Source: Eukaryota sp. TZLM1-RC
Lineage: Eukaryota > Metamonada: BaSk clade
Direction: 5' to 3'
Length of the DNA: 64,000 nt
Assembly: GCA_040285825.1 (NCBI GenBank)
Contig: JAUPSS010000014.1
Span: forward strand, 1-64,000
Notes under the pieces: generated by a model
The model's input: the letters and a program-made list of their open reading frames with translations, nothing else
Databases searched by the model: none
What the model was told of the DNA's origin: nothing
Made by a program: the position numbers and the translations under genes
Shown: in pieces, positions 15,801 to 25,012 of the stretch
Position numbering within the stretch: the first letter of the stretch is position 1
Layout of the letters: every line of letters begins with the position of its first letter

Positions 15801-16159
15801 AGCTAAAAGTTTCTTATAGTTAAAGGATCGTTAGGCCACAATTTCTTGGTTTGTATTCATACTGAAAATCAAAATCAAGTGAGCTTTTACCCTTATGTTC
15901 TACATGAGATTTCTGTTCTCATTGAGCTCACCTTAGGACACCTCCGTTATTATTTTGGAGATGTGCCGCCCCAGCCAAACTCCCCATCTGACAATGTCCT
16001 TAAATCCGATCGTATCCGAAGACACTTAAATCTTGAAACAGGAAACCTGTTTCGGATTAATTAAGTTAGCAAACCAATGTCAAGAGTCAGGGTGTTTCAT
16101 TGTCGTAGATAAATCTACTCCCCTGTACGCTACACCTCCTGAATCGGTTCACAATATCA

Positions 16160-16197
<38 letters not shown>

Positions 16198-16203
16198 GAA
16201 TTA

Positions 16204-16239
<36 letters not shown>

Positions 16240-16261
16240 GGTAGGTAGGGACAGTGGGAAC

Positions 16262-16294
<33 letters not shown>

Positions 16295-16295
16295 G

Positions 16296-16340
<45 letters not shown>

Positions 16341-17250
16341 TGTTTACCCGTGCTTGATTGAATCTCTTCACAATGACATTCAGAGCACTGAGCAGAAATC
16401 ACTTTCTGTCAACACCGTTTCCGGCCATCAGAAAGCTTTGTTTCGATTAAACAGTCGGGTTCCCTTTGTCCGTTACAGTTCTAGGTTGACCTTTAATTGC
16501 ATAAAAGTAATCCCAATGGATCAACACCTCGCAGCAACGCAATTGTTGCCAATCACATCAACGCTCAGTGCGTCACCACTAGGGCTCTTACACAAGGCCC
16601 CTAGAGCCAATCCTTATCCCGAAGTTACGGATCTATTTTGCCGACTTCCCTTACCTACGTTCTTCTATAGACCAGAGGCTACACACCTTGGAGACCTGAT
16701 GCGGTTATCGGTACGGACAACAATGAAGTGATTACTCCTCTAGATTTTCAAGGGCCGTTGAGAATACACCGGACATTACAAAAACGTAATGCTCTTCCTA
16801 TCTTATATCCACTTCTCCTGTTAAACAGATTCCATGGACAATAGACAGTTAATAAGAAAAGATAACTCTTCCCAGGATCCTCCCCGACATCTCTAGATTC
16901 GATTGTGTTACCACGAACACCCACTGTTGGTGCAGGAATATTAACCTGCTTCCCTTTCGACAGGACGGAGCTATAAAAGCCCCCTCTCAAAGAGTTAACC
17001 TGTGCCTTAGGACCGACTAACCCATGGCAGAATACCTTTACCATGGAACCCTACTCCACTTCGGTCAACAAGATTCCAACTTGTTTATTTGCTACTACCA
17101 CCAAGATCTGCACTAGAGGCTGCTCCAGTCCATTTCACAATGAACCTTCTACGCAACCCCCACGACGTTCTACACATTAACTCATAAAATGAATTAATGG
17201 ACATGTATAGGTGGCACACTTTAGCGCCATCAATTTTCAGGGCTAGTTGA

Positions 17251-17284
<34 letters not shown>

Positions 17285-18125
17285 ATTCCGACTTCCATGG
17301 CCACCGTCCTGCTGTCAATATCAACCAACACCTTTTCTGGGGTCTAAATGAGTGCACACTTAGGCACCTTAACATGTCTTTTGGAGCATCCCACATCGCC
17401 AGTTCTGCTTACCAAAAATGGCCCACTTAGAGCTATTATTCAATTGCAACGATCACTTAAGTATCATCACAAATCTTGCCCATTTAAAGTTTGAGAATAG
17501 GCTAAGGACATTGCGTCCCTAGTACCTCTAATCATTAGCTTTACCGGACAAAACTAAAACAAGCTCCAGCTATCCTGGGGAAACTTCGAACGTAACCAGC
17601 TACTAGCCGCTTCGATGAGTCTTTCGCCCCTATACCCAAATTTGACGAGTGATTTGCACGTCAACATCGCTACGCACTTCCACCAGAGTTTCCCCTGGCT
17701 TCATCCTATTCAGGCATAGTTCAGCGGCTTTCGGGTCGTATCCATTCTGCTCATACTCAGATTCCTTTGCAAGGACTGGTTGAGGGTGCAGTCGAAACTT
17801 CCCCTCATAAAATTACTTTCATTTCGCCTTCAGGTTTTTACACCCTACGACTTGCAGAAGAGATACACTCCTTGGTCCGTGTTTCAAGACGGGACAATTG
17901 AACCTTTTATGTTGGAGTCTCGGTAAAACCGTATTCCTGATTCTTAAAAAAGAACAATTTATGAGGCTATAACACTACAATAAACCGAAGTTCATTATAG
18001 CTACCTTCCCCACAATCACTCAATTTTCAAAATCACGCCAACGCAAGACAGCCGAAGCTATCAATATCAAGTTCCAATCGCTTATCCTTTCAGTGATTTC
18101 AGGTACTTTTAACTCTCTCTTCAGA

Positions 18126-18156
<31 letters not shown>

Positions 18157-18508
18157 GAACTATCGGTCTCCTTTTATATTTAGCTTTATGGGAAACTTAC
18201 CCCACATTTAACGCTGCATTCCCAAACAGCGCGACTCTCGGAAAATCAGTAGTTAATCAATTACTTCGATGTCATTTACAGGATTTTCACCTTCCATGAT
18301 ACCCTTTTCCAAAGGACTTATACATCGAGAACCGAATACTGGTTTCCATAGACTACAACTCTTCACAATCTAAAGATCATAAAGATTCAGTCTTGAGCTT
18401 TTTCCTGTTCGCTCGCCGCTACTAAGGAAATCATAGTTATTTTCTTTTCCTCCCCTTATTGATATGCTTAAGTCCAGGGGGTGATCTTACTTGAAATCAG
18501 GTCGAAAT
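15273..18508 (-). rRNA. 28S (large subunit) rRNA, copy 1
   Basis: Universal LSU blocks are readable on the minus strand: AGTACGAGAGGAACC (sarcin-ricin loop, 15554-15568), the R2-target core TTAAGGTAGCCAAATGCC (16303-16320), and near the 5' end the CTTAAGCATATCAATAAG block around 18460-18475. The length of about 3.24 kb is compact and no intron is present. The 3' boundary is set by the junction with the spacer repeats and may lie a few tens of bases inside; the 5' boundary is set by similarity to the usual GACCTGATTTCAAG start. Compared with copy 2 it has changes at conserved positions: TCCGTAGCG reads TGCGTAGCG near 17675, and one C is missing from the CCCCC run near 17580. Its 18S partner is truncated, so this copy may be unexpressed. 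Confidence 0.95.
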
Positions 18509-18663
18509 GATGTCTAAAAGACAATATATGAAAGAAATGAGTCGTCAATTAATGTAAAAGTTGCCTTCAACAATAAATGCTGACAAAAGTCAATCATATA
18601 TTTGATTATTTAAGAATAGAAGTAACCTTCAATTCCAATTATCCGAAATGGAAAAATAAAAGA
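18509..18663 (-). other. Internal transcribed spacer 2, copy 1
   Basis: About 155 bp of AT-rich sequence between 5.8S and 28S. It differs from the copy 2 spacer by a few substitutions and a homopolymer base. Boundaries are approximate because they rest on the flanking rRNA ends. Confidence 0.85.
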
Positions 18664-18824
18664 CGACGCTGATTCAAGTATAGTTCAATAAAGCCGAAGC
18701 TCTAAAGAACTACCATTTGCGTTCAAAGTTTCGATGATTCACAGATTCTGCAATTCACATTACGTATCGCAATTCGCTGCGTTCTTCATCGATAAAGGAG
18801 CCAAGACATCCATCACTGAAAGTT
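18664..18824 (-). rRNA. 5.8S rRNA, copy 1
   Basis: The minus strand carries the conserved 5.8S core ATCGATGAAGAACGCAGC and the downstream block TTTGAACGCA, which pairs with the 28S 5' end to form part of the large subunit. The estimated length of about 160 nt is normal. The start is placed at AACTTTCAGTGATGG; the 3' end is approximate. One base in the first third differs from copy 2 (AAG versus GAG in plus-strand reading near 18793). Confidence 0.93.
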
Positions 18825-18924
18825 GGATGTTTCATAGAAACTATTAGTTTTTATAATAAAAAGGGTTGGTTCGGTATTAGGTTTCAGTTAAAGTGAAACT
18901 TGGCAAGCCAAGCTCACAAACGAC
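18825..18924 (-). other. Internal transcribed spacer 1, copy 1
   Basis: About 100 bp between the 18S 3' end and the 5.8S 5' end, one homopolymer base longer than in copy 2. It is short by eukaryotic standards. Confidence 0.85.
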
Positions 18925-19063
18925 AATGATCCATCCGCAGGTTCACCTACGGATACCTTGTTACGACTTCTCCTTCCTCTAGATGCAAAGATTCACTGAA
19001 TTTTCCCAACAAGTCTTGCTTTGCAGCTTAACCCATTGAGTCCAAACATTTCACCTCAACATC

Positions 19064-19109
<46 letters not shown>

Positions 19110-19164
19110 TTCAGCGCATGCTGATGACATGCACTTACAAGTTATTCCTCGTTCAAGACCCATA
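18925..19164 (-). pseudogene. 18S rRNA 3' fragment, truncated copy
   Basis: The last ~240 bp of 18S are present and match the complete gene at 51274 onward, including the GGTGAACCTGCGGA 3' end and the TTGTACACACCGCCCGTC block. The match stops at the shared bases CATA (19161-19164) and sequence continues as a 462-bp spacer unit. The other ~1.54 kb of 18S and any promoter are absent. The bases ATA at the junction belong to both parents, so the breakpoint has 3-bp microhomology. The copy cannot give a functional 18S. Either a deletion or recombination inside the rDNA, or an assembly join, explains it. Confidence 0.93.
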
Positions 19165-20623
19165 TACGAAACTAGTAACTTCATATGAGCCTCAGTAAAT
19201 CGTATCAAAAACGATTCTCTTACACTTACAGCAATTGTTTTATTAGTTTACAACATTCAATTGTATACTTTTTCATTTTTTATTTTTTTTACAATTTAAT
19301 GTTTAAAAATTAATAAACTCAATTAATTCAAATATATACAAAATCAATTGAAAATGTAATCATGAGTTTGTACTGATCAAGTAACACATAGCCAACATTA
19401 CTCACACACAATTTCACACAAAGTTTGATCACAAGTTGGTCACATCTAGTACATAAGGACTACATGCAACTCACCTAATCATACCAATGACCATTCAACC
19501 AATCATACCAATGACTACTCAAATGACCATAGCACAGACTTTAACACCACAATTGTTATATTAATTGTCCCAAAATGGACTTTAAAGATTTGACCAATGA
19601 TTGTAATAAACAACCATTGGTCAATATACGAAACTAGGAACTTCATATGAGCCTCAGTAAATCGTATCAAAAACGATTCTCTTACACTTACAGCAATTGT
19701 TTTATTAGTTTACAACATTCAATTGTATACTTTTTCATTTTTTATTTTTTTTACAATTTAATGTTTAAAAATTAATAAACTCAATTAATTCAAATATATA
19801 CAAAATCAATTGAAAATGTAATCATGAGTTTGTACTGATCAAGTAACACATAGCCAACATTACTCACACACAATTTCACACAAAGTTTGATCACAAGTTG
19901 GTCACATCTAGTACATAAGGACTACATGCAACTCACCTAATCATACCAATGACCATTCAACCAATCATACCAATGACTACTCAAATGACCATAGCACAGA
20001 CTTTAACACCACAATTGTTATAATAATTGTCCCAAAATGGACTTTAAAGATTTGACCAATGATTGTAATAAACAACCATTGGTCAATATACGAAACTAGG
20101 AACTTCATATGAGCCTCAGTAAATCGTATCAAAAACGATTCTCTTACACTTACAGCAATTGTTTTATTAGTTTACAACATTCAATTGTATACTTTTTTTC
20201 ATTTTTTTATTTTTTTACAATTTAATGTTTAAAAATTAATAAACTCAATTAATTCAAATATATACAAAATCAATTGAAAATGTAATCATGAGTTTGTACT
20301 GATCAAGTAACACATAGCCAACATTACTCACACACAATTTCACACAAAGTTTGATCACAAGTTGGTCACATCTAGTACATAAGGACTACATGCAACTCAC
20401 CTAATCATACCAATGACCATTCAACCAATCATACCAATGACTACTCAAATGACCATAGCACAGACTTTAACACCACAATTGTTATATTAATTGTCCCAAA
20501 ATGGACTTTAAAGATTTGACCAATGATTGTAATAAACAACCATTGGTCAATATACGAAACTAGGAACTTCATATGAGCCTCAGTAAATCGTATCAAAAAC
20601 GATTCTCTTACACTTACAGCAAT
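19165..20623. repeat. rDNA spacer array 2, about three ~462-bp units
   Basis: Just over three copies of the same spacer unit separate the truncated 18S from a third 28S tail. All of them carry GATTCTC where arrays 1 and 3 carry GATACTC, a private marker of this short array. The final unit joins 28S sequence after CAGCAAT, the same phase as at 15272 and 47625. Confidence 0.96.
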
Positions 20624-20954
20624 GAGTTCCGTATCTTGGTCGTCTGCCAAGGTTTCATGATCCTGCGAATCTTCATAGTTTCAATGATCAATGAATAGTA
20701 CTTAGACTAAACATCAATCCCACTGATGAGATATTGGGACTGTGTAAACACAATCCTAATCTTTATCGATTAAATTTGCAGGTCAATATATCATCCTTTC
20801 TAGGTTGGATACTAGCTTAGAGGCGTTCAGCTATAATCCAACGCATGTTAGCTTCACACCAATATCTTTTCAGATAAGCGTAAATACCAATTATGCGAAA
20901 CAACGGTTCCTCTCGTACTGGGTTGCTTTACTATTAGGATGACAATTATTCAGT
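20624..20954 (-). pseudogene. 28S rRNA 3' fragment (331 bp) adjoining the retrotransposon
   Basis: This stretch appears identical to the last 331 bp of both other 28S copies (15273-15603 and 47626-47956). It contains the sarcin-ricin loop block and ends, in plus-strand reading, at CAGT where intact genes continue AGGGTAAAAC. From there the sequence is retrotransposon. It is the downstream half of a 28S target site; the upstream half of that gene is not present anywhere next to the element. Confidence 0.95.
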
Positions 20955-20988
20955 TTATTAAATCACAGATGCTGCTTATTGCTACGAA

Positions 20989-23900
20989 TTATACTATCTG
21001 GGTGAGCATTCGATGGTAAACACAGTTCATCATATATCCCTTTCTGATTATTTCCATTGCAACCCATTTACCCAGATTTTTAAGTTCGTATTTTCTTAGA
21101 AATTGAATGAATGAAGCGTCTAGTCCACCAGATGGATAAAAAACCAAAGGAGTAACATTGTCCACCCATCCACTGTATTTCTCTATCTTCTCATTCTTGC
21201 TTCTTCCGATGGCTTCTTCAATGCACGAGTGGTACCCACCTACCATTGTTAAATCGTAACCATGAGTTTCGTTTGTATTTAGCAAATCAATTCTTCCTGT
21301 AAAAAGCTTTTGTTCTGTTTGAAGACCTGTTTTCTCAGCAATTGTTTTGAGAATAGAATCATGTTTGTCAATCCTCATTCTAGAAAATTGCTCACAGTTG
21401 GCTGAATGGTATAAGGAGTCTGCACAGTGACCACATAATGCACAATGGTGTGTTTGATGTCTGTGCATCAAAAGTCGGCATTTCAGTATATATCTCATTA
21501 GATGATCTGGCAAAGTAAAGTCTGCTGTTACAGGTAATGAAGTCAGTATAGTTCCTGCTAGGGGTTTACAATTGAGGGTGTAATCGTTAACTTTTGTTGT
21601 TGAGGAAATCTCACTATGCGTGTCTGGGGTCCTTAGTTGGACAAGAAACTCCTTTTGTGCCTTCTTGTAAAATTGGTTTGTGAGAAGGGATTGAAGTCTC
21701 TTGCCGTTATTGAACTCAGAAATTTCTGTTTTGACAAAAGTTGTGGATAACAGTACGTCATATTGGTCCAACAACTTGTCCAATTTCATGGAATTCATGG
21801 TTATGTTTGCTGATGCTACAGAGGCGTGATAACATAAATCAGCAATTTCGCAGTAATTTTTGAGCCCTAGGCCTCCAAAACTAGCTACTGGAAATGAAAC
21901 TAGTTCTTTGTATTTGGGTAATTGACCTAAAGTGTTCGTAATGAATTCAACTAAAAGATCGTGGCATGCTGCGAGAGCTTTAGTGGACGTTGTCGGTTTA
22001 TGAGTCCTAGCCGTAAACGAGAGTCGAGTGTTCAAGCAAGTTCTTATCAATAGTAGTTGATTTTGGATAGTTAGTTCAGAGATGTTGTTTATGCAGTTTC
22101 TAAATTCGTTTGGGCTTGAATTGTACAGCATTTCTTCTGCTCCAGGACCGACAAAACTACCTAACACAGTAAAAGTGTCTTCATTTGATAACGTGGATGT
22201 CTTATTAGTATTAACAGTGAGGTCAAGCAATTGAAGCGAATCGGTCATTTCTTCTATAATTTGCTGAGAACTTTGTACATTTGTGAGGACAAAGATATCA
22301 TCAAGATAAGCAAGAAATATAGAATCCGGAAAAAGTGTTTGAAGAATGTTGATTGGTTCAACTAATGATGTAGCAAATAACAAAGGACCAAGTGGGTCAC
22401 CTTGCTTGACTCCTTTTTCAGAAATTACTTCATCTTCTCCATAAAACAGACTTGATGGGGACAAGTAGCTAGTCTTGTAGAATGGCACTAAACGAGGGCA
22501 ATATTTTTCTAAAGCGCTCAACAATTTTCCTCGATTCAATTCATTGAACGCATTTGCTATGTCAAATTTGATACACCTTTCGAATTTGGATCCTAGGTTT
22601 TGTCTAATGGCGTGAATAATACATTCGGCTCCGCCTGATACTTTGACTCCAAATTGGTTGCTTGAACTTAAATACTCTGTATTGCATTTGTTCAGAATGA
22701 TTCTGGCGATGACTCTATAAAAAAGCTCTCCAATGGCGATGGGACGTAATTTGTTACTGGTTTTTGGCAATGCGATTAAACGGCTTGAGGTCACAGCAAA
22801 TTTCAGGCATTCACTTACTGTACCATTATAGAAAGAGTTGGCCAAAAAATGAATACATCTTATTATATTGTTATTCAGGCATTCTTTCAATAGTTTACCA
22901 TGCCAGTGAAATACTCCACCCTCTGAAGCTGGCATTTCTAAAATTGCGTCCTCCACTTCTTGAACAGACAATGTCATGGAATTAGTAAGAACTTCAGGTG
23001 GAGACTCATAATTTTGTAAGTTATCATCTTTGGGATGTAATCGATCAAGTTCTTTTTTCACTTCAGATTGGCTAAGAGATAATTGTGCATTGGTTCGTGT
23101 CACCATATTCATGGCTCTCGACAGTTCATTGTCCCTTATTAGTTCTTGAACTCTCTTCTTGTTTATTCCACCAGGGTTTTTCAAGGTATGCTTTGGAGCT
23201 ACATGTGAAAGCATGGAGTCAATCACTTGTGATGAGTCCGATCCTGTGTTAATCGATTGGATATTCGACATGAATTGAATCAAATTTACGATGCAAGAAC
23301 CGTTGTTGATCTTCAGGCAAACTAGTGGGAGCAGCAATAGATAACGGCACTTTTGTTCTTGCGAAATTGTAACATTATTTGAGATATAATCAATGGCATA
23401 TCTCCAAGACACTTTGCTTTTAAGCCTTGTGTAATTCAGCGATCCGAAACGTCGGGTGAGCTCAACCATTGTGTTACTTGATATTTCTGGAACCAGTTGT
23501 TCCTGGGGGCCTTGATGCTGGGAATTCCAATGAATATCAAATCCCCTTGTTGTAAATATCTGTTGGCAGCATGGGCATTTACAGAATTGATGAAGTAACA
23601 GTTCATCTTGCGTGAGAGAGGGGTGATTATCTTTGAGGTGAGAGCAAAGGTCCCGTGATCTTTCAAAATTATCATCGCAAAATGGACATACATTTTTACA
23701 ACAATTGTCAGTAACGTTTTCAACTGGTGGAAAGGTCATGGGCTTCATAGTGGCTATCGGTTCGGGTGGTCTTTGTTGGCTTAACTTTGAGGGGGTAAGT
23801 AGTTTCATGTTTTCACTTGTGTTTCCTTCTGCCCCCAGTTTGGCCAGCTTGTCCGCCATTTGATTCCCGTGATGACCTACATGAGCAGCAATGTTTTCAA

Positions 23901-24456
23901 AATTAAAAGTAAATTTGTTCAGCTTCCACCCACTCATCAAGGATTTAATGGTGCTCAGTAAATACTTTAGCTTCTTTTGCCTTATAACTGCCTTTTTGTT
24001 TAAAGCGCGAACCAAAAGATTAGAATCAGAATATATCACAATTTCTTGGGGACAATTTTCCAGTAAAAGTAGTGAACAGAGAGCAACTCTTACAGCTTCA
24101 AACTCTCCATAATTGTGAGTGTTTTGATGTAAAGGCCCATAAAATGAGTATGTTTCGCTATTATATACATAATAGACTGCAAAACCACATTTACCCTTTG
24201 TTTTCAGGAAAGAACCATCTGTGTAAATCTTTAAAGGACTAGCATTAGTATCGGCATTCATAGTTGTATTCAAAGCAGTTGTTTCTTCAGGTACAATGCA
24301 GACGGGAGAATCAGGAGCATTGTCTATAGTTTCCATGGGGCGTTCAGAAAGAGCGAGATTGTGAGCTGTGGTAGGAGGGTGAGTGGAGTCATCACAATCA
24401 AAAGAATGTGTGGAAGGGTCAGTCATATTAGAAATAGTATCATTATCAGGAGTCAT
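20989..24456 (-). CDS. Retrotransposon polyprotein: RNase H, two zinc fingers, reverse transcriptase, restriction-like endonuclease
   Basis: The frame is open from 24612 to the stop at 20989. I chose the first ATG, at 24456, giving 1155 residues; the frame could begin earlier at a non-ATG codon. Residues below count from that ATG. A type I RNase H fold lies at about 75-210, with Asp80 in YTDGS, Glu118, Asp144 in SDS, the HVGHHGNQMAD loop and Asp202. Two C2H2 fingers follow (C257, C260, H273, H278 and C294, C297, H309, H314), probably for DNA target binding. The reverse transcriptase spans about 555-775: motif A Asp632, GVKQGDPLGP at 682-691, catalytic YLDD at 717-720. The C-terminus has the C1005-C1008-H1017-C1021 knuckle and an endonuclease core around R1055, D1057 and D1068. 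It should nick 28S DNA and copy its RNA there. All key residues are present. Known R2 proteins lack the RNase H part. Confidence 0.9.
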   Translation of the reverse strand: MTPDNDTISNMTDPSTHSFDCDDSTHPPTTAHNLALSERPMETIDNAPDSPVCIVPEETTALNTTMNADTNASPLKIYTDGSFLKTKGKCGFAVYYVYNSETYSFYGPLHQNTHNYGEFEAVRVALCSLLLLENCPQEIVIYSDSNLLVRALNKKAVIRQKKLKYLLSTIKSLMSGWKLNKFTFNFENIAAHVGHHGNQMADKLAKLGAEGNTSENMKLLTPSKLSQQRPPEPIATMKPMTFPPVENVTDNCCKNVCPFCDDNFERSRDLCSHLKDNHPSLTQDELLLHQFCKCPCCQQIFTTRGFDIHWNSQHQGPQEQLVPEISSNTMVELTRRFGSLNYTRLKSKVSWRYAIDYISNNVTISQEQKCRYLLLLPLVCLKINNGSCIVNLIQFMSNIQSINTGSDSSQVIDSMLSHVAPKHTLKNPGGINKKRVQELIRDNELSRAMNMVTRTNAQLSLSQSEVKKELDRLHPKDDNLQNYESPPEVLTNSMTLSVQEVEDAILEMPASEGGVFHWHGKLLKECLNNNIIRCIHFLANSFYNGTVSECLKFAVTSSRLIALPKTSNKLRPIAIGELFYRVIARIILNKCNTEYLSSSNQFGVKVSGGAECIIHAIRQNLGSKFERCIKFDIANAFNELNRGKLLSALEKYCPRLVPFYKTSYLSPSSLFYGEDEVISEKGVKQGDPLGPLLFATSLVEPINILQTLFPDSIFLAYLDDIFVLTNVQSSQQIIEEMTDSLQLLDLTVNTNKTSTLSNEDTFTVLGSFVGPGAEEMLYNSSPNEFRNCINNISELTIQNQLLLIRTCLNTRLSFTARTHKPTTSTKALAACHDLLVEFITNTLGQLPKYKELVSFPVASFGGLGLKNYCEIADLCYHASVASANITMNSMKLDKLLDQYDVLLSTTFVKTEISEFNNGKRLQSLLTNQFYKKAQKEFLVQLRTPDTHSEISSTTKVNDYTLNCKPLAGTILTSLPVTADFTLPDHLMRYILKCRLLMHRHQTHHCALCGHCADSLYHSANCEQFSRMRIDKHDSILKTIAEKTGLQTEQKLFTGRIDLLNTNETHGYDLTMVGGYHSCIEEAIGRSKNEKIEKYSGWVDNVTPLVFYPSGGLDASFIQFLRKYELKNLGKWVAMEIIRKGYMMNCVYHRMLTQIV

Positions 24457-24578
24457 TGAAGAAGGAACAGAATGTAAATTATCTGAATCAGGATTAGTTG
24501 CAAGAGGGCCCTGTTGATACCCAAACCCAAGACCATAACGTTGGCTTGGGTTAATCAGTTGATGGTACAATTGAATAG

Positions 24579-24608
24579 GAGAGTCCTCAGAAGGAAGAGA
24601 GGACTCTC
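24579..24608 (-). promoter_or_regulatory. Perfect 10-bp hairpin in the retrotransposon leader
   Basis: GAGAGTCCTC (24579-24588) and GAGGACTCTC (24599-24608) are exact reverse complements with a 10-base loop. It is the strongest stem I see in the element. In RNA sense it lies just after the in-frame TGA at 24613-24615 and ahead of the coding region, which lacks an ATG for the next 38 codons. A role in cap-independent or non-AUG translation start, or in 5' processing from an rRNA co-transcript, is inference. I could not fold a full HDV-like ribozyme here by eye. Confidence 0.65.
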
Positions 24609-24960
24609 TGAATCATCGACAGATTCACTGAGAAAATGCACAACCTTTCTTAGTTATATGCATCCCGATGCCTTCTACAGAAATGATGTCAGAGCAGCTA
24701 CATCTTGTGTACCCATTGTCCCTTTTAAGACATCAAGACTGACATCAGGATGCATTTTTCATCAAATGCCTTGTCAACTCAGACCGCTTAGAGAACGGTT
24801 CAGTTCTGGGAGCAGAGCGAGATCAAAGCAGCAGAACTTTCTTTCTCTACGATTTTTTGACAAACACCTGAAATTTGGTCTAAATTTTTGGAGATCAGCA
24901 GAGTTTTGATCATCTACAAATGTTTACATGTGTAAAAAAACTCATTTCACACTCACAGTG

Positions 24961-25012
24961 ATTCAAATATATAGCAGAAGATCACTATGAGAAATCGTAA
25001 TCATGCAGTTGC
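24961..25012. repeat. Diverged spacer-like segment at the retrotransposon 5' edge
   Basis: ATTCAAATATATA, TAATCATG and the following bases follow the order of the 462-bp unit but with many substitutions and small insertions, whereas from TGTACTGATC at 25013 the match is exact. It is either an eroded edge unit or spacer-derived sequence carried as the element's extreme 5' end. All other units here differ by only a few bases, so the divergence is local. Confidence 0.6.

Larger units (their letters stand above)
20955..24960 (-). mobile_element. 28S-specific non-LTR retrotransposon, R2-like class with restriction-like endonuclease
   Basis: An element of about 4.0 kb is read on the minus strand. 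Its 3' end abuts 28S at 20954, after a 3' UTR of only about 33 bp ending in an AT-rich TTTAATAA; no poly(A) tail is visible. It has one long intact frame and a 5' leader of roughly 390-500 bp. The 5' limit is unclear: spacer-like sequence becomes recognisable from about 24961 and exact from 25013. There are no terminal repeats, as expected of target-primed reverse transcription. No target-site duplication can be scored because 28S flanks only one side. The uninterrupted frame suggests a young copy. The architecture differs from classical R2 in carrying RNase H. Confidence 0.9.

Noticed and set aside
16303-16320. R2 or R1 element at the classical 28S site
   Set aside because: The target block is uninterrupted in both full 28S copies.
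15846-17396. Open frames of 71-125 codons within 28S copy 1 (and the same in copy 2, 48198-49748)
   Set aside because: They lie inside universally conserved rRNA sequence and are chance frames of a structural RNA gene.
15273-18508. Group I intron in 28S
   Set aside because: Both 28S genes are about 3.23 kb and conserved blocks follow one another without a long insertion.
22764-24909. Plus-strand frames and a 95-codon alternate frame (23436-23723) overlapping the retrotransposon
   Set aside because: They are antisense or out-of-frame shadows of the intact polyprotein.
24571-25012. HDV-like or hammerhead ribozyme in the retrotransposon leader
   Set aside because: Only simple stems were found; I could not assemble a double pseudoknot or the CTGATGA...GAAA hammerhead core.
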